Positions 1-11,005 are shown, counted from the stretch's first letter. The stretch is 64,000 nucleotides of DNA from Blastobasis lacticolella (GCA_905147135.1 LR990053.1:12501-76500), one strand, 5' to 3'. The notes: generated by a model not told the origin, from the sequence alone. A program made the numbers and translations.

Positions 1-640
1 TAACCTAACCTAACCTAACCTAACCTAACCTAACCTAACCTAACCTAACCTAACCTAACCTAACCTAACCTAACCTAACCTAACCTAACCTAACCTAACC
101 TAACCTAACCTAACCTAACCTAACCTAACCTAACCTAACCTAACCTAACCTAACCTAACCTAACCTAACCTAACCTAACCTAACCTAACCTAACCTAACC
201 TAACCTAACCTAACCTAACCTAACCTAACCTAACCTAACCTAACCTAACCTAACCTAACCTAACCTAACCTAACCTAACCTAACCTAACCTAACCTAACC
301 TAACCTAACCTAACCTAACCTAACCTAACCTAACCTAACCTAACCTAACCTAACCTAACCTAACCTAACCTAACCTAACCTAACCTAACCTAACCTAACC
401 TAACCTAACCTAACCTAACCTAACCTAACCTAACCTAACCTAACCTAACCTGACCTAACCTAACCTAACCTAACCTAACCTAACCTAACCTAACCTAACC
501 TAACCTAACCTAACCTAACCTAACCTAACCTAACCTAACCTAACCTAACCTAACCTAACCTAACCTAACCTAACCTAACCTAACCTAACCTAACCTAACC
601 TAACCTAACCTAACCTAACCTAACCTAACCTAACCTAACC
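1..640. repeat. Telomeric repeat (TAACC)n, chromosome end
   Basis: About 128 head-to-tail copies of the 5-bp unit TAACC, the complement of the insect telomere unit TTAGG. They are almost perfect: one visible variant unit (TGACC) lies near 451. The C-rich strand runs 5'->3' from position 1, as expected for the left end of a chromosome. The tract ends where the TRAS-like 5' leader begins. Confidence 0.97.
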
Positions 641-3600
641 AGTTGCTCGCCTCCCTTTGCCGAGAACAGTTCGTTTTCCGTGACGCTCTACACTAAAAAA
701 TTCGCCATAGTGGCATTTCTTATCTTATCTGAGTGATTCAAGTTGTGTTGGGTTCGGAAAAGTGCGACGCTTCTTGGGTGTAAAATTTGTGGAAATTGGA
801 TTGCAGTGCACAAAGCTATTAAGGTGAACGTGAAAGTGAGGTTACTTTTTAACCACGTTTTCCCTTAAAGAGTGGGGAAAAGTGAAATTACTCTAATATT
901 TGTATGACGACCCTTATATATTTCTACACCATCATCTGCGTAATTCAGAGGAGCATTGTTCCCGATTTTGTCCGGAATTTTCCGGACAAAGACCTGGCCG
1001 GAAAAGCCAGAAAAACAAAAACCGCGCGACAGTGAGGTACCACAAGGAGCAGAGCTAGAGCTATGAAATTTGGCACACGTTGGGAAGACATCGAATGAAG
1101 CGATCCGGTGAAAAAAGAAAATTTTTCAGCAACCTGAAGATAAGTTATTGATTATTAAACTTAAAAACTTTGACGCTTGATAACTTTTTAGATAGATCGA
1201 TGACACATAGTTTTTCTTTGCATTTTTGTTGCGCGCTAGCATTTTTAATAGATTGCCAGAAAATTTATAGAAATTTGTAAAAAGCTGGCAGAGTTATAGC
1301 TTTTTCAGTATAATTTTCTGAAAACTTCGGTTTTTCTGAATAAAATAAGTGTTTTTAATTTTAATCATAATTGTGGTACTGGAAGTTTTAGCACCCTATT
1401 TTAGACGAATTTAGATGTTTTTCTCATGTTTCTGTGATTTGTGGTTCCCGAGATTTTTAAATTTTTGTGTTTTTTTCTAAATTAATTCATAAATATTAGA
1501 TAAATACAGTTTTTAACATCATTAACACCTTTATTGACTCATTTCTAGATAGTTTAAGCCCAAACAAGGGCCACATAGCGCTTATATCAACGAATTTTCA
1601 AAAAGTGCTTATTTTGGCACTTTTTGTATGGAAATAAAAGTGCGAATATCTCGGGAACTATAAAGCCTAGAGAGTTGCAGTTTTCAGCACTGGTAAGGGC
1701 AACTACTGTTTTAGTCTATAAGCTAGTTTTCAGGAGTTTTGAAGCCCTGAATTTTTTTGAGACTGAAACCACTTTCAGGTGGTAGAGGAGATCAAGCCGA
1801 GCTGTCTATTCAAATCCCGGACTCGCTGCGACCCCTAGAACCGGAGTTATTGGGTATCGAACTAGCCAACTGACAGTTCGGCCGCCATCTTGTAATTCTC
1901 CAAAACCCTGTAACTTTGCAACGGAACATCGCAGAGAATTACGGTTTTCTGCATAGGGTTCAGGAAGTTACTCCTGATCTGCCCCCCCTACTTTTAGGGA
2001 GTTTGGGGACTTCAAAAAATCTGACTCCTGAAAGTGTTTTCAGTCGAAAGTATAGGTAGAGCCGACCCACTCAGTCCGAGTCCGGAGTCTCTGCGGCCAC
2101 CGGGACCGAAGATATACAAAGTTCAACTTTGTCAACAACTGTCAAAGTTCAACTTTGACAGTTTGTCCGCCATCTTGGCGGATTTCAAACGTGTGTAACT
2201 TTGGATCGGAAAGTCGTGGAGGGTTGGGGTTTGGAGGACAGTGAGGTGTGGAGTGTACTCTACAAGTTTTTGTCGGTTTCAGGCGTTTTCAGGATTTCAA
2301 AAATTTCAGTCCTGAAAACTGAAAAATCAGATAGGACACGTCGAGCCCTTTGCAGCGAATCCAAGCACGGGTTCTTGAGACGCGCGGTCGCGGAGATAAC
2401 TTGAGTGCTTACTTTTGGCACTCAAGTTTACAAAAAGTGCCTGCCGCCATATCTCCTAAACCCTTGGGGCAAACTGACCCGAGTTTGGGTTCGTTGGAAC
2501 GGGCTCAAAAAGAGCTACAACATTACACACAGAGGGAGACTCTACATAGAGTCGCTGTAGAGTTCGGCTATATTGCATAAGTTTGACCAAACATGACCCA
2601 ATTTTCTGTATGTGTAGCTCTCATTGACCCCTCTGGACGCTTCTTAAATATATGAGATTCAAGCTCTACATGGAATTCATATATATTTTTGTATTCAACA
2701 AATTTACTCTGTAGAGCTTATTTACTTTAACTTAGGTCACTGATTTTACTCCTGTTCTCTTGTTTCTTACTCTACATCACCATATTTATGTATAATTTTA
2801 GATTAGGATAATAAACTGTTGTAGACACCTTTGAGAACTAATTTACAATTAGAATTAAGACACATTGTAAGACCTAGTTTCATTTTATTAACGTTACCGC
2901 TCTATACACGGTAAAATGCATAGAACGCCACCTATCAGGTCACAGCAAGGCAGGACGTCCGGCGCAGGCGCCGGTAGAGACGACGGCAAAGAATTGAAAA
3001 ACCCCCTTTTGACAGCGACTCAGTGTTTTCAGGAAGCCAAAAGACAGTTGGAGTTGTCCGGCAACCTGAAAGGCACTATAAAGGACAAGGTGACCTCGTG
3101 CCTGCAAACGCTCTTCGACCAGGTTACGAGATTGTACGCGGCAAATGTCGAACTGGAGAAAACACTGGCCGAAGAAAGAGAGACTGAGCTAGCGGCCCTT
3201 CACAAAGACCTAAAGCTGGCTATTCAAAGGGGGGGAGAGGGAGACCAGCGCCTCAGAGACAGTCTAGACGAACTTATGGAAAACATGGACAACATCTCGT
3301 CTAAACAAAACGAGATAATTGACGAATTCAAAGCTAGTCAACAGGGCCTGACTGAGGTGTTGGATAGGGAGAAGTGTAGAATGCCAGAAAAGAAAGAGAT
3401 ATGTAGCCGACTTAACGAAGTAGAGGCTACAATCATCGAAGAAATAAGGTTAGGGGGGGCGCGCTCGTACGCCGACGTACTTGCAGGCAAATCTGTGCCT
3501 GCGAGCCCGCCGGCGACAGCGACGCCACCGAGCCACTCGGTAATTGTAACCTCTACAAATGAGGATGACACCAGTGAGGTCGTGCTATCTAAAATTAGGC

Positions 3601-5272
3601 AGATAGTGGACGCTAAACAGAGTGCGGTTCGAGTCGAGAGGGTCCGAAAAGCCAGAAACCAAAAGGTGGTGCTGAGTTGTGGCACAGAGGAGGTCCTCTT
3701 AATCCTAACGCAGAAACTTGGCGAATCAAAAGAGCTGCAGACACAAAAAGCGAAAAACAAAGACCCGTTGGTCATCATCAGGGATGTTCTCGCATACAAC
3801 TGTGATGAGAGTATCACAGAAGCACTCAAAAAGCAGAACACTCAGCTCTTGCGAGACATCCCTGAGGAAGAGTACAGGGCCAGTGTAAAATACAGGAGAA
3901 GAGCTCGCAACCCAATGGAAAACCATGTGGTTCTTCAAGTGTCCCCGATGGTTCACAGGAGCCTTGTGACGGCGGGCGTGGTCTATATCGATCTTCAGAG
4001 AAGGGCGGTAAAGGACCAGACACCTTTAATCCAGTGCACCAAATGCCTCGGGTTTGGCCATGGCAAAAAATACTGTACGGCAACGGAGAACCTGTGCAGT
4101 CACTGCGCAGGTCCTCACATGAGAGCCGAATGCACAATTCACCAAGCAGGAGGAAACCCCACCTGCAAAAATTGTAGCCTAGCCAAACTAGACATGACGG
4201 ACCATAACGCTTTTGACATAGAATGTCCCATCAAGAGGAAATGGGACAGTATAGCAAGATCCTCGGTGGCGTACATCTAGCTAGAATATGAAACTAGGGA
4301 ACTAAAAAATACCACGGATAGCAGAACCCCCTCCTCCGTCCTAAACAACCTAACCAAACAAAACAGAATTACCAAAATCAAGTGCATCTGCGATCCGACG
4401 GTAAGGAGTACTTGTGATAAAAATATTGTGATCATGAAGATCACTAGTAGCATTTATACACAGCACTGCCGTCGAAACGTAGGAAGTGAAATTTTCGAAT
4501 GTATAAATTTACAAAAATAGAATACGCAAAGTATGTATATATTATATAATTAGTATATAAGATAGCACATACGAGTAGCCAATGTATTACCAACCCAACT
4601 ACATAATGTAAAATCACGTAAGCACAAAAAAAAAAAAAAAAAAAAAACTTAAAAAAAAAAAAAAAAAAAAATTACAATAAAAAAAAAAATACGAAAGCCT
4701 ATAACATAAGTAAGTTCCCAAGTAATCATGTCCTTTGACGATATACATTGGTATGTAAGTAAAATATGTAATAATACTACTCTCATAAAGAATACGCATA
4801 TATGATTAATATTATATAGACATACTACAAATATATACAAAAATTGTAATATTTCTCATACATTATAAATGGAAAGTTGAAAGTGCTACGTGTTAAATGT
4901 ATATATAATGTTAACTATAAAAAATGGTATATCTAAGATTCTGGAAGCTCATAGGAGGAATAAGTAGTATATTAACTAACATAAACAAACGAATGTAATA
5001 GAATGTAAGAATATAACAAAGAATGAAATAAGAATAAGAATAAAAAACCAAATGAGAAGGGGAGAGAAGGGAGTTCTGTTTAACAGTCTTGTAGGAAAAC
5101 CATTATATAAAGGACTACAAATAAAAAGAATAAAGGGAGTAGCTCTTTTTCGAATGAAAAGTTCAACTTAAGAACTTAAAACCAAGGTCTCGGCATCTCT
5201 GCTGGGGAAACCAGACTGAGACCCTAAACAAACATAGGGTCTCACAAAAAAAAAAAAAAAAAAAAAAAAAAA
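641..5272 (+). mobile_element. TRAS-like telomeric non-LTR retrotransposon, internally deleted
   Basis: The element lies directly between two telomere-repeat tracts and ends in a poly(A) run (5246-5272) joined to CCTAA repeats. This is the arrangement known for TRAS elements of Lepidoptera, R1-clade LINEs that insert into telomere repeats. The leader (641-2915, about 2.3 kb) is followed by ORF1 (2916-4280). ORF2 (endonuclease and reverse transcriptase) is absent: after ORF1 there is only about 1 kb of AT-rich sequence with A-runs at 4627-4690 before the tail. The first 400 bases match the start of the second element at 5345, with divergence, so both belong to one family. It could only move with enzymes supplied by another copy. 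Confidence 0.88.
2916..4280 (+). CDS. TRAS/R1-type ORF1 (gag-like, zinc-knuckle protein)
   Basis: Intact frame of 454 residues. The N-terminal half is charged and probably coiled (about residues 30-160). A Pro/Ala/Thr-rich linker follows near 190-205. Three zinc knuckles lie at the C-terminus: C374-x2-C-x4-H-x4-C387, C394-x2-C-x3-H-x4-C406, and a longer Cys/His cluster at 417-437. Three C-terminal CCHC-type knuckles are typical of ORF1 in R1-clade and telomeric LINEs, where the protein binds element RNA and directs particles to telomeres. The start is the first ATG after the leader; upstream frames are short. The protein is intact although its partner ORF2 is missing, so it could still be made. 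The identification rests on knuckle pattern, position between telomere repeats and length. Confidence 0.88.
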   Translation: MHRTPPIRSQQGRTSGAGAGRDDGKELKNPLLTATQCFQEAKRQLELSGNLKGTIKDKVTSCLQTLFDQVTRLYAANVELEKTLAEERETELAALHKDLKLAIQRGGEGDQRLRDSLDELMENMDNISSKQNEIIDEFKASQQGLTEVLDREKCRMPEKKEICSRLNEVEATIIEEIRLGGARSYADVLAGKSVPASPPATATPPSHSVIVTSTNEDDTSEVVLSKIRQIVDAKQSAVRVERVRKARNQKVVLSCGTEEVLLILTQKLGESKELQTQKAKNKDPLVIIRDVLAYNCDESITEALKKQNTQLLRDIPEEEYRASVKYRRRARNPMENHVVLQVSPMVHRSLVTAGVVYIDLQRRAVKDQTPLIQCTKCLGFGHGKKYCTATENLCSHCAGPHMRAECTIHQAGGNPTCKNCSLAKLDMTDHNAFDIECPIKRKWDSIARSSVAYI

Positions 5273-5344
5273 CCTAACCTAACCTAACCTAACCTAACCT
5301 AACCTAACCTAACCTAACCTAACCTAACCTAACCTAACCTAACC
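5273..5344. repeat. Interstitial telomere repeat between two TRAS-like elements
   Basis: About 14 perfect CCTAA units lie directly after the poly(A) tail of the first element and before the 5' leader of the second. The tract is a remnant of the telomere that both elements inserted into. Confidence 0.95.
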
Positions 5345-6766
5345 GAGTTGCTTTCCTCACTTTGCCGAGAACACATTGTTTTCGTAGCGCTCCGCACTAA
5401 AAAATTCGCCAGAGTGGCATTTTTTGAGATATTGCAGTGAATCAAGTATTGCTGAGTGCGGAATACAGCGCCGCGTGTGTTGGTGTATATTTTGTGATTG
5501 TTGGATTGCAGTGAAATAAGTTTTATTGGTAAATGTAAAAGTGAGGTTATATTTTGACGAAAACTTGACCTTTAAACTTAAATAACTCAAGAACGAGAAC
5601 AACGACCGTTCTGAAATTTTGCATACTGTTGAGGTGCAGGCTGTGCCACATTTTGACAGTAGTTTTGTTTGTTTTGGAGTTACCGTCGCGGAGATATTCC
5701 CGAAAAACCTGAAACTACATGAGGTCGCCGTCAGCACAAGGTACGTGAAGGAGCTGAGATACGACCCTGAAACTCGGCAGAAACAAGGAAGACATCAATA
5801 GAAGCTATCCGAAGCAATTTTCAAAATTTTTGGACTTTTTCGAGTTAAGTTATAGCGATAATAGTATTTAAAGTTTCCATCAAAATATTTCAAAAACTTG
5901 TGTGATAGCGTATATTTCTGTCCCAGCCATCCTTTGCGCGCTTATTGGTTCTATACGTGTACCGAATTTTGGATTTTTCTGATTGGAATTGACGGATATA
6001 TTTATGTTTTAGTGTTACTTTCTAAATTTTTAGGTTATTTTAGAATAACTCAAAAAGTCGCATGGGAGGAACGGACATTGCTCTGGTGGAAGAAATTAAG
6101 CTTCTGGGGTTGATTATCGATAACAAAATGACCTTTCAGAGCCACGTCGCATATGTCTGCAAAAAGGCCATAAACATATTTAAACAATTATCGGGTGCGG
6201 CAAAAGTGACTTGGGGACTAAACCCCGAAGTCACAAGAATTATATACACGGCGGTCATCGAGCCTATTATTCTCTATGGGGCTAGCATATGGGTTAAATC
6301 AGCTGAAAGAATATACATAAAAAAACAACTAAATACTGTCCAAAGAGGTTTTGCTCAGAAAGTCAGCAAAGCATACAGGACGGTCTCCCTGAACTCGGCA
6401 TTAATATTAACGGGCCTGCTCCCACTTGACCTGAGAGTCAAGGAAGTGGCATCCCTGTACGAGGCAAAGAGAGGAAAGCCGCAACCGATTCTGGGTGACC
6501 GCTCTGTGGAAGAAAGAGCCAGCTTTTTGATGAGGACTCACCCAGCTGTGGAGAGTGAGATATCCTTTGTTTGTTTGGAGAACGAAGTTGACGTGGGGTT
6601 GCGCATGGAGGAGGACGCAGTACATATATTTACAGATGGTAGCAAAATTGAAGGTAAAGTTGGAGCCGCGCTATCCTGGTGGAATAGCGCTGCTGAAACT
6701 AAGAGCCACAAATTCAAACTGGAAACGTACTGCACCGTCTTCCAGGCGGAACTCTACGCCATTTAC
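5345..6766 (+). mobile_element. Second TRAS-like element, left part
   Basis: The first 450 bases or so match the leader of the element at 641, including the shared opening about the TTTGCCGAGAACA region. From about 6058 the sequence jumps to the end of ORF2. Most of the leader, all of ORF1, the endonuclease and the catalytic part of the reverse transcriptase are therefore deleted. The element is interrupted at 6766 by the PTP cassette and resumes at 16675. Confidence 0.88.
6062..6766 (+). pseudogene. TRAS-like ORF2 fragment: end of reverse transcriptase and first half of RNase H
   Basis: An open frame encodes the connection region after the RT palm (LGLIID near residue 15 of the frame, then the CKKA...KQL and VQRGFAQK...YRTVS blocks). 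The first two acidic RNase H motifs follow: F-T-D-G-S at about 6639-6653 and QAELYAIY ending at 6766. The third and fourth acidic motifs are not here but at 16675-17121 in the same strand and frame logic. The frame runs about 130 bases into the insert before stopping, which is read-through of foreign sequence. Non-functional. Confidence 0.9.
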
Positions 6767-6795
6767 ACAGGAATAATTTTCATGCAGAAACTTAA
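6767..6795 (+). repeat. Left imperfect terminal inverted repeat of the PTP cassette
   Basis: Starts ACAGGAATAA. Compared with the reverse complement of 16646-16674 it matches at 21 of 29 positions without gaps, by hand count. It is preceded by TAC (6764-6766). Confidence 0.65.
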
Positions 6796-6833
6796 AAATT
6801 ATAATCCAAAAAAACTCATAAATTTTGAAATAA

Positions 6834-7019
6834 ATTTTTTTACGTCCAGAATTCGCGGTCAATTTGAAACTTTATCTGTCAGATGCAAAAGCATCTAAAA
6901 CCTCCCTTTTCACTGCACTTGCATCAGATGTTTCCATACCTGTAACGATTGAGTTTTCTCGGAGCCCAGGCATAAATAAGGTTCATTCCAATCATTTTTA
7001 TTCCCGGCCAACGGCCTGA
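6834..7019 (+). other. Open frame of 61 codons without ATG, left edge of the cassette
   Basis: An open frame from the stop at 6831 to the TGA at 7017. Its translation looks protein-like (mixed hydrophobic and polar, ending NHFYSRPTA) but has no methionine and no motif I recognise. It may be the 3' piece of a gene cut by circle linearisation, or chance. Confidence 0.3.
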
Positions 7020-7426
7020 CAATTAGTGATTTCAGAAGTTTATAGATCAAAAAATGATTTAAATCGAACATAAAAGTAACAGACTTTAATACTCAAAAGT
7101 ATAAACTACATATAAATAAGTAGATTAGTTGATCATGCAGAGCATAGAAACTGATCTCAAAATGAATGTACGTTATTTCATGGTATGGATTATCAACCGA
7201 TTTCTTCAACCACAAACAAATTCTATTAATAGCTTTGCTTTCGTGAGTCACTTCCTTTTGTGGTTTGCTGATAACATTTCCCGTAATTTAATTAGTACTT
7301 AATGATTATACGTTGACCCAGCAATAAACCTGTCATTATCAACATAAACAAACAACTCAATTGTTTTTCAATTTTTTTGGATCAAATCGAACACTGATTA
7401 ATACTATCAGATCTTTAATAACTAAT

Positions 7427-8398
7427 TTACATGAAAACCATATAAGCTAATGATAACAAATTTAAGTCTTTCTCCGTCAGGTGGGTGCGAAGTTCAAAAA
7501 ACATGTTAATATTCGATGTAATGGTAACCAAAAAATAAAGCAATACATTATTTACAAAAATATAGTGATTTCGCGTTTGGATGCTGAATCTTCTTTGCTG
7601 CCTGATTGTTCTCACCGTTGATGCTAGTGATACAAATCCTGTGAATACTAGTTGATACAGACACGTGTCAATCGCACAAAATGCTGCAGTTTTTCCAAAA
7701 CCGAGGTCACAGTGGACGACAATTGGACCGGGCCGAGGCTGGTGAGTCTGCAATGCTTCCATAAAATCACGATGGTTTTGCCTATTGACGGCCAGGAAAA
7801 AGTCAAGGAAAACTTGTGGATGCGGAATAATATTTTCTGGCCAGTCCATAAACTTGAAGTGGTGTATTGTCCTTGATTGTCCAGTTCGTTTGTGAACAGT
7901 CAATGTTGTGATGATATACTGGGATCCCACTGCAATATAGTCTTCTTCGATGACAAAGTCATTCAATGTCGTACGACCTTGGTTGGCGGAAAAATTCTGA
8001 AGGCTTGTGTCCTCTGAATTCTTGGTACCGTTCAGCATGACAATCACCCGAGAGTTTTCCTGCCAGACCATGTTCCAAAAATCATCGAGCGTAGTGGCCA
8101 TTGGTTGTTGCGTTGCGATAAATTTTTTTTTCAAGTCAAATCCACTTATATAACTGGCATTGATGAAGTCTGAATATCGGTGAGATTTCAGAATAACCCG
8201 AGAAATGTCCCAGCATGGATAATCCAAGTTACGATTCTTCTTCTTGTTTCTAGAGAGCTGGAAGTTGTCACTAGTACCTCTAATTGGTGTGTCGATGATG
8301 CTCGAGTGCTCTTGAAAGAGTATTTCAACGTATTTCGGGTTCTGTGCTCTTCGCAAATAATCACCAGCGCTATAAACTTCTAAGAGGTTAACAGCCAT
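7427..8398 (-). CDS. PTP-like protein 1, catalytic Arg replaced by Lys
   Basis: 323 residues from the ATG of MAVN, chosen because the neighbouring paralogue has the same start and both have A at -3 and G at +4. The frame is open for 16 more codons upstream (to 8446). Classical PTP-domain landmarks are present: the KNRN block (usual KNRY) followed by DYPCWD.SRVIL, FINASYI, FIATQQP, DDFW, a WPE triplet at 186-188 where WPD is usual, and the signature loop H229-C230-x5-K236-T. The loop should read HCx5R, so the phosphate-binding arginine is lost and WPD has become WPE. Dephosphorylation should be weak or absent, and the protein may instead bind phosphotyrosine as a decoy. The Q-loop region reads IRQQRR...NHYIF. 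Closest relative in the window is PTP 2, with which it forms a tandem duplicate. No intron. Family placement is firm; viral origin is inferred. Confidence 0.85.
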   Translation of the reverse strand: MAVNLLEVYSAGDYLRRAQNPKYVEILFQEHSSIIDTPIRGTSDNFQLSRNKKKNRNLDYPCWDISRVILKSHRYSDFINASYISGFDLKKKFIATQQPMATTLDDFWNMVWQENSRVIVMLNGTKNSEDTSLQNFSANQGRTTLNDFVIEEDYIAVGSQYIITTLTVHKRTGQSRTIHHFKFMDWPENIIPHPQVFLDFFLAVNRQNHRDFMEALQTHQPRPGPIVVHCDLGFGKTAAFCAIDTCLYQLVFTGFVSLASTVRTIRQQRRFSIQTRNHYIFVNNVLLYFLVTITSNINMFFELRTHLTEKDLNLLSLAYMVFM

Positions 8399-10009
8399 CG
8401 TTGAAGAAATCACAGCACCAGACGAATACAAAAGAAGTATAACCACTACAAATGCTTCTGCTATACTGACTATTGGAAACTTGATTACGATGTTTACTAG
8501 TCATTGAGTCCTGTGGTTTGCGGTTAGTTGTATAAATAAGTTTTCCTGTTGATAAAGGAAGAACAGTGAGGCACAAGTAGAGTTGAGCTAAGAGAATCAC
8601 TCATACCAATTATTAGAGTAAGTTTATTCAAAATTGAGAGATGAAACCATTTTTGGCCATTGCTCCATTGAATGGTCAGTTGTAGGTGAATTATATAACA
8701 AGAAACTAAAGTGATCAGTTTCCAATCCAGAATGTGGTCCAATAGAAGAGATGATATATGTTTAACCAATATTATGTGTAATATTGAGAGTATTTGTAGA
8801 ACATCTCGGGAACGAATAAGGAAAACACTAAGATGACTTATTGTTGAGATTCGACAACTGGAGCCTGTGTTTGTTAACTAGTTCAGTTATTTCAACAATT
8901 GCTTTTATTAAACCAAGTATTAATTTAATTTTCTGTTAACTTTCTTATCAGATAATGGATTTGAAAACAAATAGGCATCTTTTTCACTTATACATGAGAT
9001 CGTAGTTCAGAGAATATTTTACTACCTGATGGTGCAAATGTTAGAAAGAGAACAATTGCATTATTAATAAAAAAATTAGTGATTTCAGAAGTTTATAGTT
9101 TATAGATTTAAATCATTTTGAACGCAAAAGACTCTGCCAACTTGACCTTGGGCTTGTCTATGTTTTCAACTTAAATCTATAATTGCTTTGAGATTAGCAT
9201 TCGATGTATTTATTGAATACCATTATGTCATTAGATACTCGAAAATCAAGTGAATGTCCATTCGAACTTAAAGGTAACATCCCCATATCGTCAATAAAAA
9301 ATCATACGTTTCAACAGACTTTTTTTATTGAAAAGTATAAACTATATAAATAAGTAAATTAATTGATTATTCGGAGCACAGAAACTGATATCAAAATTAA
9401 CATACATTATTGACTTGCGTGAATCATTAATCAATCCATTTAATGACATATATTCTCGTGCTATCGAAATCTATGCTAACGCCCTCTTGCACGTTTTAGT
9501 AGAAGTCGCAAGTCCTCACTTACTCTGTTTATTATATTTTTTATACATATGGCTGCCTGAGATGTCAATTTTTCAGATGTGCCAGTAAAAATACTTTTGA
9601 TTTATAATTAAACGAATAATACTTGAGTTGTGGTTATTTAATCAGTTACTCCCTATTATGTCACGATTCTATTAAAATAAAAACCAAGCAAATTAATTGT
9701 GTTTTTCGAAAGTTATCGAGATTACTAGTACATACTTTCATGCAATCTTTACAACATTTTTCCCGAAAAATTGATTTTTATATAAATTACAGAGTTAATC
9801 GGCTATATATTGTTGGAAAAAATGATCATTGATGTTTTTCCTTTATTTTGGTATGCAAGTTGACTTACTATGACCACGAATAATTAATTTATTTAATTAT
9901 AAACTCTAACGAAACCGAGATTTCGATTTTTAGGCGAGAGTAGAGCATACCTACGCTCGCGCTTAAGGCATGCAATAGTTCTTTAATTCTTAATAGATTA
10001 CATGTTTGG
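8399..10009. other. Spacer between PTP 1 and PTP 2, with duplicated flank
   Basis: AT-rich, no gene seen. 9075-9440 repeats, with indels, the sequence at 7022-7200 downstream of PTP 1. Shared blocks are AATTAGTGATTTCAGAAG, then AAAAGTATAAACTA, then CAGAAACTGAT. The PTP 1 gene plus its 3' flank and PTP 2 plus its 3' flank are thus copies of one unit. Upstream of PTP 1, TGTATAAATAAG (about 8530) matches GGTATAAATATA upstream of PTP 2 (about 11150), each followed by TCCTGTTGATAA. Confidence 0.6.
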
Positions 10010-11005
10010 TTAACAATCCAACGATAACAAGTGAATATCCTTTTTGGTCAAATGAATGCGAAATTCAATGTACATTGTGCTATTTGATCTAATGGTGTCC
10101 AAAAAGTAAAACAAGACATGATTGATAAAAAGGTAATGGATTGGAATTTGAACACTTGAATTCCGTTGCTGTCGCACTTTTAAAACTGTCAACGGTATTG
10201 AAACAGACGCAGTATGTAGTAAATGGTACAGACACATATCAATTACACAAAATGCTACAGTTCTACCTACACCATAATCACCATGAACTACAATTGGACC
10301 GGATAAAGGCTGCTTGGTCTGCATCGCTTCAATTAAATTTTGCTGGTCCTGCCTATTGACAGCTAGCAGAAACTCAAGGAACGATTGTGAATCCGTAACA
10401 CCTTTTTCTGGCCAGTCCAAGTATTTGAAGTGATATATTATCCTTGATTCTCCGGTTTGTTTGTGAATAACAGTCAATGTTGTACTGGCGAACTGGGGTT
10501 CCAACCTGATGCTTTCTGTCTTGATTATAAATTCTCTCAAGATGATATGATCTTGATTGGTAGGGAAGTACTGAAGGCATGATGGTTCTGATGGTTCTGA
10601 TGGTTCTGATGATCCTGATGGTTCTGACTTAATACCATTAAGCATCACAATCACCCGAGAGTTCTCTTGCCAGCACATACTCCAAAAATCGTCGAAAGTG
10701 TTGACCATTGGCTGCTGCGTTGCGATGAACTTGCAAGTGATGTCGTATCCTCTCACATAATTCGCGTTGATGTAGTCTGAATCATGATAGGATTTCAAAA
10801 CCACTCGAGAAATATCCCAGCATGGATAATCCAAGTTACGATTCTTCGTCTTGTTTTGAGGCAGTTGAAAGTTGTCAGCAGTGCCTCCAATTGGCGTCTT
10901 GAGGATTTCCAAGTGCTCTCGCACGAGTATTTCGTTGATTTTCGGGTCTTTCATTCTTTGCACATAATTGCGAGCTCTATAATCTGCTAAGAAATTAACA
11001 GCCAT
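10010..11005 (-). CDS. PTP-like protein 2, catalytic Cys replaced by Gly
   Basis: 331 residues from the MAVN start; the frame is open upstream to 11098. PTP-domain order is the same as in PTP 1: KNRNLDYPCWD, YINANYV, FIATQQP, DDFW, WPE at 198-200, and signature loop H241-G242-x5-R248-T. The nucleophilic cysteine is glycine (codon GGT), so the enzyme cannot form the phospho-cysteine intermediate. The arginine is retained, which would still allow phosphate binding. Residues 127-141 are a Ser-Glu-Pro repeat absent from PTP 1, produced by a 9-bp tandem repeat in the DNA. Intron-less and a tandem duplicate of PTP 1. The exchange of a different catalytic residue in each copy suggests independent loss of activity. 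Confidence 0.85.
   Translation of the reverse strand: MAVNFLADYRARNYVQRMKDPKINEILVREHLEILKTPIGGTADNFQLPQNKTKNRNLDYPCWDISRVVLKSYHDSDYINANYVRGYDITCKFIATQQPMVNTFDDFWSMCWQENSRVIVMLNGIKSEPSGSSEPSEPSEPSCLQYFPTNQDHIILREFIIKTESIRLEPQFASTTLTVIHKQTGESRIIYHFKYLDWPEKGVTDSQSFLEFLLAVNRQDQQNLIEAMQTKQPLSGPIVVHGDYGVGRTVAFCVIDMCLYHLLHTASVSIPLTVLKVRQQRNSSVQIPIHYLFINHVLFYFLDTIRSNSTMYIEFRIHLTKKDIHLLSLDC
10581..10627. repeat. 9-bp tandem repeat inside PTP 2
   Basis: About five units of GATGGTTCT, one degenerate (GATGATCCT). Read on the minus strand they encode the Ser-Glu-Pro repeat of PTP 2. In phase with the codons, so the frame is kept. Confidence 0.85.

Noticed and set aside
2201..2580. Short open frames in the TRAS-like leader
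   Set aside because: They lie in the long 5' UTR, lack motifs and are not conserved in the second copy of the leader.
3338..4137. Minus-strand frames across TRAS ORF1
   Set aside because: Antisense shadows of a well-supported plus-strand protein with zinc knuckles.
4614..4840. Small minus-strand frames with Phe/Leu runs
   Set aside because: Translations of poly(A) tracts.
6062..6898. Reading the RT/RNase H frame as one 278-residue protein
   Set aside because: The last ~44 codons lie in the inserted cassette; the true continuation is at 16675.
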